Source: Ramlibacter sp. (GTDB taxonomy: Bacteria; Pseudomonadota; Gammaproteobacteria; Burkholderiales; Burkholderiaceae_C). Taken from it: a stretch of 44,865 bases of DNA. The stretch lies in the NCBI GenBank assembly GCA_021323335.1, contig JAJTCN010000037.1, forward strand, positions 1 through 44,865, in the 5' to 3' direction. Below the pieces are notes generated by a model. The model was given only the letters and a program-made list of their open reading frames with translations, made no database searches and was not told where the DNA came from. Shown piece after piece: positions 15,895 to 24,228 of this stretch (position 1 is the stretch's first letter; every line of letters starts with the position of its first letter). Position numbers and translations under genes: made by a program.

Positions 15895-17886
15895 ATGAAG
15901 TTGAGAACGATTCTGGCATCCCTTGCCATCGCCTTCGCAGGTTGCGTGCAAGCCCAGCCGCGGGACGACGTGCTGCTCGAGATGGCGCAGGCCTTCCGCC
16001 AGGGCAACCAGGCCCGCCTGGCCCAGTTGCTGCCGCAGGCGCAGGGCCATCCGCTGGAGGCCTGGGCCGCCTATTGGGAGCTGAGCCTGCGCCTGGAGAC
16101 CGCCCCTCCCGAGGAGGTGCGCCAGTTCTTCGCGCGCTTCCCCGGGACCTACCAGGAAGACCGGTTGCGCAACGACTGGCTGCTCGTCCTCGGCAAGCAG
16201 CGCAACTGGGACCTGTTCGCCCAGGAATATCCCAGGTTCCGGATGAACGACGACCGCGAGGTCCGCTGCTACGCCCTGCTGGCGAAGTTCCTGCAGGAAG
16301 GCCCGGCCGCCGGTTCGGCGATCGCCGACGAAGTGCGCCGCAACTGGCTGGGCCAACGCGACGCCGACGAGGGCTGCACCGCCGCCGCCGCCGCGCTGAT
16401 CGCCAACCCCGTCGGCCCCCGGCGGATGACGCAGGCGGACGCCTGGCGCAAGGCGCGCCAGTCGATCGAAGCCAACCGCCCCAAGGCCGCCGCCGCCGCA
16501 CTGGAAATCGTCCATCCCGAAGCCCTGCCCATGCTGGCCGAGCTGAACGCGAGCCCCATCCGGTTCCTCACCAGCCGCGTGTTCGCTGCTTCGCGCGTGC
16601 GCCGCGAGATGGTGGGCCTGGCGCTGATCAAGCTGGCGACAGCGGACGCCGGGAACGCCGCGCTGCAGCTGGAAAGCAAGTGGGGACCGCAGGTGCACCC
16701 GGAAGAGCGCGACTGGATCTGGGGCGTGATCGGCCGGCGCGCCGCGCAGCGGCTGGACCCGGAGGCGAATGCGTACTTCTCCAAGGTGCAGCGCGACAAG
16801 TTCCTGAGCGACGAACTCCTGGCCTGGAAGGTGCGCGCGGCGCTGCGCGCGCCGCAGGGCATCGACTGGCGCAACATCCTCGAAGCCATCAACGCGATGA
16901 GCGACGAGGCGCAGGCCGAGAGCGGCTGGGTCTACTGGAAGGCCAGGGCGCTGCTGGTCGGCGGCCCCTCCGAGGCGCACCGCGCCGAAGCGCAGAAGCT
17001 GCTGGAGTCCATCGCGTCGCCACGCGGGTTCTACGAACAGCTGGCGCTGGAGGAGCTGGGCCAAAAGGTCACCGTGCCGGTCCGGCCGGCGCCGCTGACG
17101 GAGGAAGAGAAGAAGGCGGCGCGGCAGGACCCCGGGCTGAACCGCGCGATCTTCGCCATCGCCATCGGGCTGCGGCCCGAGGGCGTGCGCGAGTGGAACT
17201 ACACCACCAACCTGCACCGGCCCGGCGGCATGACGGAGCGCGAGCTGCTGGCCGCGGCGCAGTTCGCCTGCGACCGCGAGGTGTGGGACCGCTGCATCAA
17301 CACCAGCGAGCGCACGAAAACCAGCTTCGACGTCGAGCAGCGCTTTCCCACGCCGTTCCGCGAATCGGTGCTGCGCCGCAGCGCGGAGATCGGCCTGGAC
17401 CCGGGCTACGTCTACGGCCTGATCCGGCAGGAAAGCCGCTTCATCATGGACGCGCGCTCCAGCGTCGGCGCCTCCGGCCTGATGCAGGTGATGCCCGCCA
17501 CCGCCCGCTGGACGGCCAACAAGATCGGCTTGCGTGGCTTCCGGGCGGACCAGCTGACCGACCGCGACACCAACATCGCCATCGGCACCGGCTACCTGAA
17601 GCTGGTGCTGGACGACTTCGGCGGCTCCATGCCCCTGGCCGCGGCCGCCTACAACGCCGGCCCCAGCCGCCCGCGCGCCTGGCGCAACGGCTCCGTGGTG
17701 GAAGGCGCCGCCTGGGCCGAGACCATCCCGTTCACCGAAACCCGCGACTACGTGAAGAAGGTGGTGTCCAACGCCACCCTCTACGCCGCGATGTTCACCG
17801 GCCAGCCGCAGTCCCTGAAGGCGCGGCTGGGCGTGATCGGGCCACGCGATTCGTCCCAACCCGGCCCCAACGGCGAATTACCCTGA
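15895..17886 (+). CDS. slt: soluble lytic murein transglycosylase
   Basis: 663 residues. It cleaves peptidoglycan glycan strands to 1,6-anhydromuropeptides in the periplasm. The signal peptide has AFAGC at 13-17, which may be a weak lipobox, or it is cut after VQA at residue 20. A long alpha-superhelical part (about 25-470) precedes the C-terminal SLT domain (about 490-630), with catalytic Glu513 in LIRQESRF, then GASGLMQVMPATA, IAIGTGYL and AAAYNAGPSR. This is the Slt70 layout. An MgtC-like gene follows 12 bases later. Confidence 0.94.
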   Translation: MKLRTILASLAIAFAGCVQAQPRDDVLLEMAQAFRQGNQARLAQLLPQAQGHPLEAWAAYWELSLRLETAPPEEVRQFFARFPGTYQEDRLRNDWLLVLGKQRNWDLFAQEYPRFRMNDDREVRCYALLAKFLQEGPAAGSAIADEVRRNWLGQRDADEGCTAAAAALIANPVGPRRMTQADAWRKARQSIEANRPKAAAAALEIVHPEALPMLAELNASPIRFLTSRVFAASRVRREMVGLALIKLATADAGNAALQLESKWGPQVHPEERDWIWGVIGRRAAQRLDPEANAYFSKVQRDKFLSDELLAWKVRAALRAPQGIDWRNILEAINAMSDEAQAESGWVYWKARALLVGGPSEAHRAEAQKLLESIASPRGFYEQLALEELGQKVTVPVRPAPLTEEEKKAARQDPGLNRAIFAIAIGLRPEGVREWNYTTNLHRPGGMTERELLAAAQFACDREVWDRCINTSERTKTSFDVEQRFPTPFRESVLRRSAEIGLDPGYVYGLIRQESRFIMDARSSVGASGLMQVMPATARWTANKIGLRGFRADQLTDRDTNIAIGTGYLKLVLDDFGGSMPLAAAAYNAGPSRPRAWRNGSVVEGAAWAETIPFTETRDYVKKVVSNATLYAAMFTGQPQSLKARLGVIGPRDSSQPGPNGELP

Positions 17887-17892
17887 TAGATT
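17887..17892 (+). promoter_or_regulatory. putative leaderless -10 box of the MgtC-like gene (TAGATT)
   Basis: TAGATT starts directly after the slt stop codon and ends 6 bases before the ATG at 17899. The gene may therefore have its own start in addition to read-through from slt. Confidence 0.35.
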
Positions 17893-17898
17893 TTGCGG

Positions 17899-18405
17899 AT
17901 GGGCACCTGGGACACCATCCGCAACACCGTCACCGCGGAATTCGCCGACATCCACGACGTGGAGCACCTCACGCGCCTGGTGGTGCGCCTCGGCCTGGCC
18001 GCGCTCCTGGGCGGCCTCCTCGGACTGCAGCGCGAGCGCGCCGGCAAGGAGGCCGGCATCCGTACCCACATGCTGGTGGCCGCCGGCTCGGCGCTGGTGG
18101 TGTTCGTGCCGATGCACAGCGGCATGGGGCCCGAGGCACTGAGCCGCGTGCTGCAGGGGCTGCTGGCCGGCGTCGGCTTCCTGTGCGCCGGCAGCATCCT
18201 GAAGCTGCCCACCGAGGAACACGTGCGCGGCCTCACCACCGCCGCGGGCATCTGGATGACGTCCGCCATCGGCATGGCCGCGGGGCTGGGCCGCGAAGTC
18301 ACGGCCATCGTCAGCACCCTGCTGGTGCTCGGCATCCTCAGCCTGATCGGCCCCTTCCGCCGCCTCGGCCTGCGCAAGGACGATCCCCCGTCGAAGGACG
18401 ACTGA
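17899..18405 (+). CDS. MgtC/SapB family inner-membrane protein
   Basis: 168 residues with four or five predicted membrane helices. The MgtC signature is clear: LAALLGGLLGLQRERAGKEAGIRTHMLVAAGSAL, then GVGFLCAGSILKL and VRGLTTAAGIWMTSAIGMAAG. It lacks the C-terminal cytoplasmic ACT-like domain of Salmonella MgtC, so it is a short member. Family members affect magnesium starvation survival and ATP synthase or phosphate control; the role here is unknown. The C-terminus is charged (LRKDDPPSKDD). Confidence 0.9.
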   Translation: MGTWDTIRNTVTAEFADIHDVEHLTRLVVRLGLAALLGGLLGLQRERAGKEAGIRTHMLVAAGSALVVFVPMHSGMGPEALSRVLQGLLAGVGFLCAGSILKLPTEEHVRGLTTAAGIWMTSAIGMAAGLGREVTAIVSTLLVLGILSLIGPFRRLGLRKDDPPSKDD

Positions 18406-18485
18406 ACATCAATCCGGGGCGGTTTTTGCATCAATGCCCGCCGCGGTGCCGCTAGCATCCGGCCATTCCAACCGCGGAGGACGCG

Positions 18486-19169
18486 ATGCTCGCCCTGTAC
18501 ATCGGCAACAAGAACTATTCGTCGTGGTCCATGCGGCCGTGGGTGCTGCTCAAGCAGGCCGGCATCCCGTTCGAGGAGCGCATGGTGCGCTTCGACTCCT
18601 TCGAGGGCGACTCGCATTTCAAGAACGAGGTGCTGAAGGTCAATCCGGCGGGCCGCGTGCCGGTGCTGGTGGACGAAGGCCTGGCCATCTGGGACAGCCT
18701 GGCGATCGCCGAATACGTGGCGGAGAAATTTCCCGACCGCCAGCTCTGGCCGCGCGATGCAAAGGTGCGGGCCCGTGCCCGCAGCGTGGTGGCGGAGATG
18801 CATTCGGGCTTCGGCGCCCTGCGCAGCCACTGCCCGATGAACATCGAAGCCTCGCTGCCGCAGGTGGGCGCCGTCGTCTGGCGCGACCAGGCCGGCGTGC
18901 GCAGCGACGTGCAGCGCATCGGCGAGATGTGGACCGGCCTGCTGCAGCAGCACGGCGGGCCGATGCTGTTCGGCGACTTCACGATCGCCGACGCCTTCTA
19001 TGCGCCGGTGTGCATGCGCATCCGCAACTACGGCCTGCCGGTGCCGGGCGCCGTCACCGACTACATCCGCCGCGTGTGCGCCCTGCCCGGCGTGAAGGCC
19101 TGGATGGACGAGGCGCTGGCGGAGCATGACTTCGTCGCGATGGACGAACCGTACCGCGCCGCGAGGTAG
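18486..19169 (+). CDS. glutathione S-transferase family protein
   Basis: 227 residues, cytoplasmic. The N-terminal thioredoxin-like domain (1 to about 80) has YIGNKNYSSWSMRPWVLLK, where Ser residues near position 12-15 are the likely glutathione-activating residues, and the cis-Pro motif AGRVPVLVDEG. The C-terminal helical domain includes FGDFTIADAFYAPVCMRI. The substrate is unknown. A CGGAGG ribosome binding site 5 bases before the ATG fixes the start. It stands between the MgtC-like gene and cca on the same strand. Confidence 0.9.
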   Translation: MLALYIGNKNYSSWSMRPWVLLKQAGIPFEERMVRFDSFEGDSHFKNEVLKVNPAGRVPVLVDEGLAIWDSLAIAEYVAEKFPDRQLWPRDAKVRARARSVVAEMHSGFGALRSHCPMNIEASLPQVGAVVWRDQAGVRSDVQRIGEMWTGLLQQHGGPMLFGDFTIADAFYAPVCMRIRNYGLPVPGAVTDYIRRVCALPGVKAWMDEALAEHDFVAMDEPYRAAR

Positions 19170-19184
19170 AGCCGGACTCCTCGC

Positions 19185-19190
19185 TACACT
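19185..19190 (+). promoter_or_regulatory. putative leaderless -10 box of cca (TACACT)
   Basis: TACACT ends 6 bases before the ATG at 19197, with no Shine-Dalgarno sequence and no clear -35 box. Confidence 0.4.
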
Positions 19191-19196
19191 GCGCCC

Positions 19197-20444
19197 ATGC
19201 GAACTTTCCGCGTGGGCGGGGCGGTGCGGGACGCCTTGCTGGGCCTGCCGGTCCAGGACCAGGACTGGGTGGTCGTCGGCGCGACGCCCGAACAGATGAT
19301 CGAGGCCGGCTTCCTGCCGGTCGGCAAGGACTTCCCCGTCTTCCTGCATCCGGAAACGCGCGAGGAATACGCGCTCGCGCGCACCGAGCGCAAGACCGGC
19401 CGCGGCTACCAGGGCTTCACCGTCCACGCCGCGCCCGACGTCACGCTGGAGCAGGACCTGGGCCGGCGCGACCTCACCATCAACGCCATTGCACAGGCCG
19501 GCGACGGCGCGCTGATCGACCCGCACGGCGGCCAGCGCGACCTGCGGGCCCGCGTGCTGCGGCATGTCACCGACGCGTTCCGCGAAGACCCGGTGCGCAT
19601 CCTGCGCGTGGCCCGCTTCGCCGCGCGCTTCAGCGACTTCACGGTCGCGCCGGAAACGCTGGAGCTGATGCGCGCGATGGTGGAGGACGGCGAGGCCGAC
19701 CACCTGGTGCCCGAGCGCGTCTGGCAGGAGCTCGCCCGCGGCCTGATGGAAGCCAGCCCGTCCCGCATGTTCGACGTGCTGCGCGCCTGCGGTGCGCTGG
19801 CGCGCGTGCTGCCCGAGGTGGACCGCCTGTGGGGCGTGCCGCAGCGCGCCGACTACCACCCCGAGGTGGACACCGGCGTGCACAACATGATGGTGCTGGA
19901 CATGGGCGCGCGGCTCGATGCGCCGCTGCCGGTGCGCTTTGCCTGCCTGACGCACGACCTCGGCAAGGGCACCACGCCCGCGGAGATGCTGCCCAAGCAC
20001 ATCGGCCATGAGCAACGCAGCGCGAAACTGCTGCAGACCCTGTGCAACCGGCTGCGCGTGCCCAACGACTGCCGCGAACTGGCCGACGTGGTGGCGCGCG
20101 AGCACGGCAACATCCATCGCAGCGGCGAGTTCGGCGCCGCCGCCATCGTGCGGCTGCTGGAACGCTGCGACGCCTTTCGCAAGCCGCAGCGCTTCGACTT
20201 GATCCTGCTGGCTTGCGAGTGCGATGCACGCGGCCGCCTGGGGCTGGAGGAGCGGCCCTATCCGCAGCGGCAGCGCCTGCTCGGCGCGCTGCGGGCGGCG
20301 CAGGGCGTGTCGACGGCGGAGATCGCCGAGGCGGCGCGGGACCAGGGCCTGGAAGGCCCCAGGATCGGCGAGCGCATCCAGCAGGCCCGCACCGAGGCGG
20401 TGGCGGCGGTACTTGATCAGCCCAGCAGCGCGAGCGCGGCGTAG
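19197..20444 (+). CDS. cca: multifunctional CCA tRNA nucleotidyltransferase
   Basis: 415 residues, close to the E. coli enzyme (412). It adds or repairs the 3' CCA of tRNAs. The class II nucleotidyltransferase head starts [11 protein letters not shown] with catalytic Asp21 and Asp23 (QDQDW), then [11 protein letters not shown] and the [11 protein letters not shown] motif. The HD domain (about 225-330, with [10 protein letters not shown] and [12 protein letters not shown]) supplies phosphohydrolase activity in gammaproteobacterial and betaproteobacterial enzymes. The last 28 bases overlap the 3' end of the converging ROK kinase gene. Confidence 0.96.
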   Translation: MRTFRVGGAVRDALLGLPVQDQDWVVVGATPEQMIEAGFLPVGKDFPVFLHPETREEYALARTERKTGRGYQGFTVHAAPDVTLEQDLGRRDLTINAIAQAGDGALIDPHGGQRDLRARVLRHVTDAFREDPVRILRVARFAARFSDFTVAPETLELMRAMVEDGEADHLVPERVWQELARGLMEASPSRMFDVLRACGALARVLPEVDRLWGVPQRADYHPEVDTGVHNMMVLDMGARLDAPLPVRFACLTHDLGKGTTPAEMLPKHIGHEQRSAKLLQTLCNRLRVPNDCRELADVVAREHGNIHRSGEFGAAAIVRLLERCDAFRKPQRFDLILLACECDARGRLGLEERPYPQRQRLLGALRAAQGVSTAEIAEAARDQGLEGPRIGERIQQARTEAVAAVLDQPSSASAA

Positions 20445-21340
20445 TCGCCCACGCGTTCGGCCAGCCCCGCGGGCACCAGTTCGAAGCCACCCGTCAGGGC
20501 GGGCAATTTGCCCTGCACCTGCGCCTGCAGTCGCGGCAGCAGGTAGCCGGCGTTGTTGGTGAACACGCTGCCGCCCAGGCTGATGCGCTGCAGGTCCAGC
20601 ACCACGACCACGTTGTAGAGCGCGCGGCCCATCACGCGGCACAGTTCATCGACCGTGCGGATGGCGGCCGCGTCGCCGCCGCGCGCCTGCTGCAGCAGCG
20701 TCGCCGCATCGGCGCCGAAGCGGCGCGCCACCGCGTTGCCGGCCACCAGCGCCTCCACGTCGCCGACGTTGCCGCAGCCGCACAGCGCGTCGTCGTTGTC
20801 GCTGACAAACATGTGGCCGCCATGGCCGGCGTTGCCGTTCTTGCCCCGCAGCACGCGGCCGTCGACGCAGAAGCCCATGCCGACGCCCGTGCTCCAGGTC
20901 ACGTAGCCGCAATGTTCGTAGCCCTGCAGCGCGCCCCAGCGGCGCTCGGCCTCCAGCGCGCCGATGCAGTCGTTCTCGACGCGCACTTCGCCGAAGCGGC
21001 GGCGCAGCGGCGCCTCGAGCGTCGCCGTCATCCAGTCGTTCGGCAGGCCGCGCGCCGGCCCGGCGAGGCCGCCGCAGATGTTGGGGCTGGCCAGCTCCAC
21101 CATCCCCGCGCGCAGCACGAACGGCCCGGCGGAGGAGACGCCGGCGCGCTGCACGCGCGACGGGTCCACGCCCAGTTCCGCGCACGCTTCGTCCACCATG
21201 CGGATCACCTGCACGGCGAGCGCGTCGTTGGCGCCGGTCTTGGCCGTGGGTTCGCTGCGGCGGGCCAGCAGGTCGAGCCCGGCGCCGGTGTTCAGGCTGA
21301 CGGCGACCTTGGTGCCGCCGATGTCGATGCAGGCTTTCAT
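20417..21340 (-). CDS. ROK family sugar kinase
   Basis: 307 residues, cytoplasmic. The ATP-binding motif DIGGTK is at 6-11. The catalytic Asp lies in [16 protein letters not shown]. The zinc-binding region is [24 protein letters not shown], in which the usual third Cys (CxCGxxGC) is Asp, so zinc binding may differ. Substrate could be glucose, fructose or N-acetylmannosamine; sequence does not decide. It is the last gene of a minus-strand unit behind the MidA-like methyltransferase and DUF2905, and its 3' end overlaps cca by 28 bases. Confidence 0.88.
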   Translation of the reverse strand: MKACIDIGGTKVAVSLNTGAGLDLLARRSEPTAKTGANDALAVQVIRMVDEACAELGVDPSRVQRAGVSSAGPFVLRAGMVELASPNICGGLAGPARGLPNDWMTATLEAPLRRRFGEVRVENDCIGALEAERRWGALQGYEHCGYVTWSTGVGMGFCVDGRVLRGKNGNAGHGGHMFVSDNDDALCGCGNVGDVEALVAGNAVARRFGADAATLLQQARGGDAAAIRTVDELCRVMGRALYNVVVVLDLQRISLGGSVFTNNAGYLLPRLQAQVQGKLPALTGGFELVPAGLAERVGDYAALALLG

Positions 21341-21344
21341 CGGT

Positions 21345-21539
21345 TCAGAGGAATTTGGCGATGCCCGCCGCCAGCAGGCTGAGCAGGATGGTGGAAGTGA
21401 ACGGCAGGAACATCTCCCGGCCGAACAGCTTGAAGCGCAGGTCGCCGGGCAGCCGGCCGAAGCCGAGTTTCTGCAGCGCGGGCGCGAACCAGCTGATCAG
21501 CACCAGCGCGAGAAAGACGACGATCATCCAGCGGATCAT
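21345..21539 (-). CDS. DUF2905 small membrane protein
   Basis: 64 residues with two membrane helices (about 3-20 and 46-62) around the family motif LGFGRLPGDLRFKLFGREMFLPFTS (about 25-50). Function is unknown. It lies 22 bases behind the methyltransferase gene and 4 bases before the ROK kinase, so all three are probably co-transcribed. Confidence 0.85.
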   Translation of the reverse strand: MIRWMIVVFLALVLISWFAPALQKLGFGRLPGDLRFKLFGREMFLPFTSTILLSLLAAGIAKFL

Positions 21540-21561
21540 GATGGGAAGTGTGCCCGCAATT

Positions 21562-22656
21562 TCAAAGCGTATGCGTGCGGTCGCCCGTCCGGAACCCGAT
21601 CGCGTCCCAGAACGCGCCGCGTTGGAATCCGATCACCTTGAACAGCTCGCCCATCTCGTGGTCCGCGACCAGGCGCTGGGCCGCGACCTGGTCCTGCACG
21701 GGAAGGGCCGCCATCGCCTCGCCGATGCCGCAGTTCACCAGGAAGCGGCCCTGCGACGCATAGCCCAGGGTGGGCAGCCCCGCCTCCTGCGCCGCCACCG
21801 CGATGCCGGTGAAATTGACGTGCGCGGTGATGTCCTTTTCGCCGGGAGCGTCCAGCGGATCCGCATCCGCCAGGTGGCCGCGATGGCACATCACCGTGCC
21901 CATGCTGCGCTGCGGGTGGTAGTACTCCGCTTCCGGGAAGCCGTAGTCGATGAAGAAGGCCGCACCGGCCACCAGCCGCTCCGCCAGCGTGCGCATGAAC
22001 GCCTCGGCCTGGTGATGCACTTCCGTCACGTAGTCGCCGGTGCCGGCCGGGACGACCGGCGGCACCAGGTGCGTCGGCACCTCCGACCAGGCGAGCCTGC
22101 CGCCCTGCAGCGCGACGCCGCGTTCGTGCCAGGCGCCGTTGCGGCGTGCCAGCAGCTTGACCGGCATCGCATCCAGCACCTCGTTGCCGACCACCACGCC
22201 CTCGATCGTCTCGGGCAGCTGGTCGGCCCAGGTGACCCGCGGGCCGAAGGCAGCCAGGGCCTGCTGCTGGCGCGCCCGCAGGCTGGCCGAGAGCTCGACG
22301 ATGGTGTAGCGGCGCACGCGCTCGCCCAGCGTCTCGAGCAACTCCACGGCCAGGGCGCCGGAACCGGCGCCGAACTCCCACACCTCGTGCGTTCCGGTCT
22401 GCTCCAGCGCCTCCCTCACCTGCACCGCCAGCATGCGGCCGAACAGCGGGCTCATCTCGGGCGCGGTGACGAAATCGCTGCCGGAGCCCGGCATGGTGCC
22501 GAACTTGCGCGAGGCATTGGCGTAATAGCCCAGGCCGGGCGCATAGAGCGCCAGCGCCATGTAGCGGTCGAACGGCAGCCAGCCGCCGCTGCGCGCCACC
22601 TGCTCCCCGATGAGTTTGCGCACCGCGCTCGTTACACTGGATGCATCTTGGTCCAC
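21562..22656 (-). CDS. MidA/NDUFAF7-family class I SAM-dependent protein methyltransferase
   Basis: 364 residues. The family member in mitochondria methylates an arginine of a complex I subunit; bacterial substrates are less clear. Typical motifs are FDRYMALALYAPGLGYYA, SDFVTAPEMSPLFG, the SAM-binding EFGAGSGALAVELL, VVGNEVLDAMPV, and FIDYGFPEAEYYHPQRSMGT. The predicted start is GTG at 22656, with GACAAT ending exactly 6 bases upstream and no Shine-Dalgarno. The start lies 17 bases from the divergent reductase gene, and the two -10-like boxes overlap. Confidence 0.92.
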   Translation of the reverse strand: MDQDASSVTSAVRKLIGEQVARSGGWLPFDRYMALALYAPGLGYYANASRKFGTMPGSGSDFVTAPEMSPLFGRMLAVQVREALEQTGTHEVWEFGAGSGALAVELLETLGERVRRYTIVELSASLRARQQQALAAFGPRVTWADQLPETIEGVVVGNEVLDAMPVKLLARRNGAWHERGVALQGGRLAWSEVPTHLVPPVVPAGTGDYVTEVHHQAEAFMRTLAERLVAGAAFFIDYGFPEAEYYHPQRSMGTVMCHRGHLADADPLDAPGEKDITAHVNFTGIAVAAQEAGLPTLGYASQGRFLVNCGIGEAMAALPVQDQVAAQRLVADHEMGELFKVIGFQRGAFWDAIGFRTGDRTHTL

Positions 22657-22661
22657 CGCCC

Positions 22662-22667
22662 GATTGT
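22662..22667 (+). promoter_or_regulatory. putative leaderless -10 box of the reductase gene (GATTGT)
   Basis: GATTGT ends 6 bases before the ATG at 22674. A second candidate, TACACT at 22633-22638, would give a 30-base leader instead. The GATTGT box overlaps the divergent GACAAT box. Confidence 0.35.
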
Positions 22668-22668
22668 C
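22663..22668 (-). promoter_or_regulatory. putative leaderless -10 box of the MidA-like gene (GACAAT)
   Basis: GACAAT on the minus strand ends 6 bases before the GTG start at 22656. It overlaps by five bases the plus-strand GATTGT box, so the two divergent promoters would occupy the same DNA. Confidence 0.4.
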
Positions 22669-22673
22669 CGCGA

Positions 22674-23435
22674 ATGAGCCTCGCTCCCGTGCGCACCGTC
22701 CTCGTCACCGGCGCCGCCCGCCGGCTGGGCCGCGCCATCGCGCTGGACCTGGCGCGCGCCGGCTGGCAGGTGGCCGTGCACTTTCGCGGCTCGGACGCTG
22801 AGGCGCGGCAGACGGCGTCGGAGTGCGGCCAGCATGCGGCGGCCGAGGTCTTCCAGGCCGAACTGGGCGACGAGGCGCAGGTCCGCGCGCTGATGCAGCA
22901 GGTGCTGGACCGCTTCGGCGGGCTGGACGCCGTGGTCAACAACGCCTCGCGCTTCGAGCACGACAGCGCGCAGAGTTTCAGTTTCGCATCGATGGCGGCG
23001 CACCTGGCCAGCAACACAGCGGCGCCGGTGTTGCTGGCGCAATTGCTGGCCGCGCACCTGAAGCAGCGCGGCGCGCAGGGCGCGGTGGTGAACCTGCTGG
23101 ACCAGAAACTGTGGAACCCGAATCCCGACTTCTTCAGCTACACGCTGTCGAAAGCCGCGCTGGAAGCCGCGACCACGCTGCTGGCCCAGGCACTGGCGCC
23201 GGAATTGCGCGTGGTCGGCGTCGCGCCCGGCCTCACGCTCACCAGCCACCTGCTGTCGCAGGAGCGCTTCGAACAGCTGCACAAGCTGTCGCCGCTGGGC
23301 CACTCGTCCACGCCGGAAGACGTGGCATCCGCGGTGCGGTTCGCGCTGGAGAACGCCTCGATCACCGGCACCACGCTGCTGGTCGACGGCGGCCAGCACC
23401 TCATGAAGTTCGACCGCGATTTTTCCCTCATGTAG
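22674..23435 (+). CDS. short-chain dehydrogenase, probable pteridine (dihydropteridine) reductase
   Basis: 253 residues, NAD(P)H-dependent. The cofactor motif TGAARRLG fits the TGxxxRxG signature of pteridine reductases (PTR1, FolM) rather than the usual TGxxxGxG. NNAS, LLDQ and the catalytic Tyr and Lys in SYTLSK follow, and the end HLMKFDRDF also resembles pteridine reductases. The next gene is folB, so a role in reducing dihydropterin or dihydrofolate is likely; this combines family knowledge and context. The ATG at 22674 matches family N-termini; the frame extends to an ATG at 22641 with unlikely residues. Confidence 0.85.
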   Translation: MSLAPVRTVLVTGAARRLGRAIALDLARAGWQVAVHFRGSDAEARQTASECGQHAAAEVFQAELGDEAQVRALMQQVLDRFGGLDAVVNNASRFEHDSAQSFSFASMAAHLASNTAAPVLLAQLLAAHLKQRGAQGAVVNLLDQKLWNPNPDFFSYTLSKAALEAATTLLAQALAPELRVVGVAPGLTLTSHLLSQERFEQLHKLSPLGHSSTPEDVASAVRFALENASITGTTLLVDGGQHLMKFDRDFSLM

Positions 23436-23441
23436 ATTTGC

Positions 23442-23481
23442 GGGTCAGATCACGATTTGCGAAGCAAATGTGCTCTGACCC
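23442..23481. repeat. imperfect hairpin of GGGTCAGA...TCTGACCC type
   Basis: GGGTCAGATCACGATTTGC pairs with GCAAATGTGCTCTGACCC across a GAA loop. The stem has 17 base pairs with one mismatch and one bulged G. It fills most of the 61-base gap between the reductase and folB. It looks like a REP-type element; similar hairpins are, from memory, common near REP-associated (Y1) transposases in betaproteobacteria. It could also modulate folB expression. No transposase is nearby. Confidence 0.75.
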
Positions 23482-23496
23482 CAACTGATCAAAAAA

Positions 23497-23865
23497 ATGA
23501 GCAAAGCCGGCACGCAGATTCTCACGCTGGAAGGCCTCCGCTTCGACGCCAGCCTCGGCATCCTCGACCACGAGAAGAGCGCGCCCCAGCCGATCCGCGT
23601 GGATGCGGAACTCAACCTCGGCACGCAGCCCCTGCTGCCCAGCGACGACGACATCACCCACGTCCTCGACTACCGCAAGGTGCGGCGCATCGTCATCGAG
23701 GAATGCACCGCGGTGCACGTGAACCTGCTGGAGACGCTGATCGGCAAGCTGGCGCACCGGCTGATGCAGCTGCCCGGCGTGCTGGGCGTGCGCGTTCGCA
23801 TCGTCAAGCTGGAGATCTTCGAGGACTGCGAGGTGGCGATCCGGGTCGAGACCGGGCAGTGGTAG
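23497..23865 (+). CDS. folB: dihydroneopterin aldolase
   Basis: 122 residues. It converts 7,8-dihydroneopterin to 6-hydroxymethyl-dihydropterin and glycolaldehyde in folate synthesis. Visible family features are the N-terminal strand LTLEGLRFDASLGILDHEK with the active-site Glu-like position, HVLDYRKVRRIVIE, LLETLIGKLAHRLM, and the C-terminal lysine region VRIVKLEIFEDCEVAIRVE. It follows a pteridine-reductase-like gene with a hairpin in between. The A-run (AAAAAAATG) directly before the start contains no Shine-Dalgarno. Confidence 0.92.
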   Translation: MSKAGTQILTLEGLRFDASLGILDHEKSAPQPIRVDAELNLGTQPLLPSDDDITHVLDYRKVRRIVIEECTAVHVNLLETLIGKLAHRLMQLPGVLGVRVRIVKLEIFEDCEVAIRVETGQW

Positions 23866-23881
23866 CGGCGCCCGGCGCCCT

Positions 23882-24226
23882 TCAGCTGCGGTCCAGGTCC
23901 TCCGGCGGCTCCGCCCGCGAAGGCAGGCGCAGGTGCAGCGCCGCCTGCGCCATCAGGTTGGCCGAAATGGGCGCGGTGACGAACAGGAACAGCGTGATCA
24001 GCAATTCGCGCAGGGCCCAGGCGCCGCCGCCCCAGTGCCAGAGCATGCTGGCCAGCAGCACGCCCCCCACTCCGAGGGTGCTGGCCTTGGTCGGCGCGTG
24101 CAGCCGCATGTAGAAGTCGGCAAAGCGCGCCAGCCCGATCGCGCCGACCAGGCTGAACGTGCCGCCGACGACCAGCAACAGCGCGATGGCCGCCTCGATG
24201 AGGGGATGCAGCGCCAGTGTTTCCAT
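23882..24226 (-). CDS. mnhG: monovalent cation/H+ antiporter subunit G
   Basis: 114 residues with three membrane helices. The MnhG/PhaG signature is GTFSLVGAIGLARFADFYMRLHAPTKASTLGVGGVL (split across about 20-55). It is the last gene of the Mrp-type operon, whose subunits together exchange Na+ or K+ for protons across the inner membrane. The ATG lies 2 bases behind the subunit F stop. The hydrophilic end contains SRAEPPEDLDRS. It converges with folB 16 bases away; a GGCGCCC repeat lies in the gap. Confidence 0.93.
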   Translation of the reverse strand: METLALHPLIEAAIALLLVVGGTFSLVGAIGLARFADFYMRLHAPTKASTLGVGGVLLASMLWHWGGGAWALRELLITLFLFVTAPISANLMAQAALHLRLPSRAEPPEDLDRS

Positions 24227-24228
24227 GC

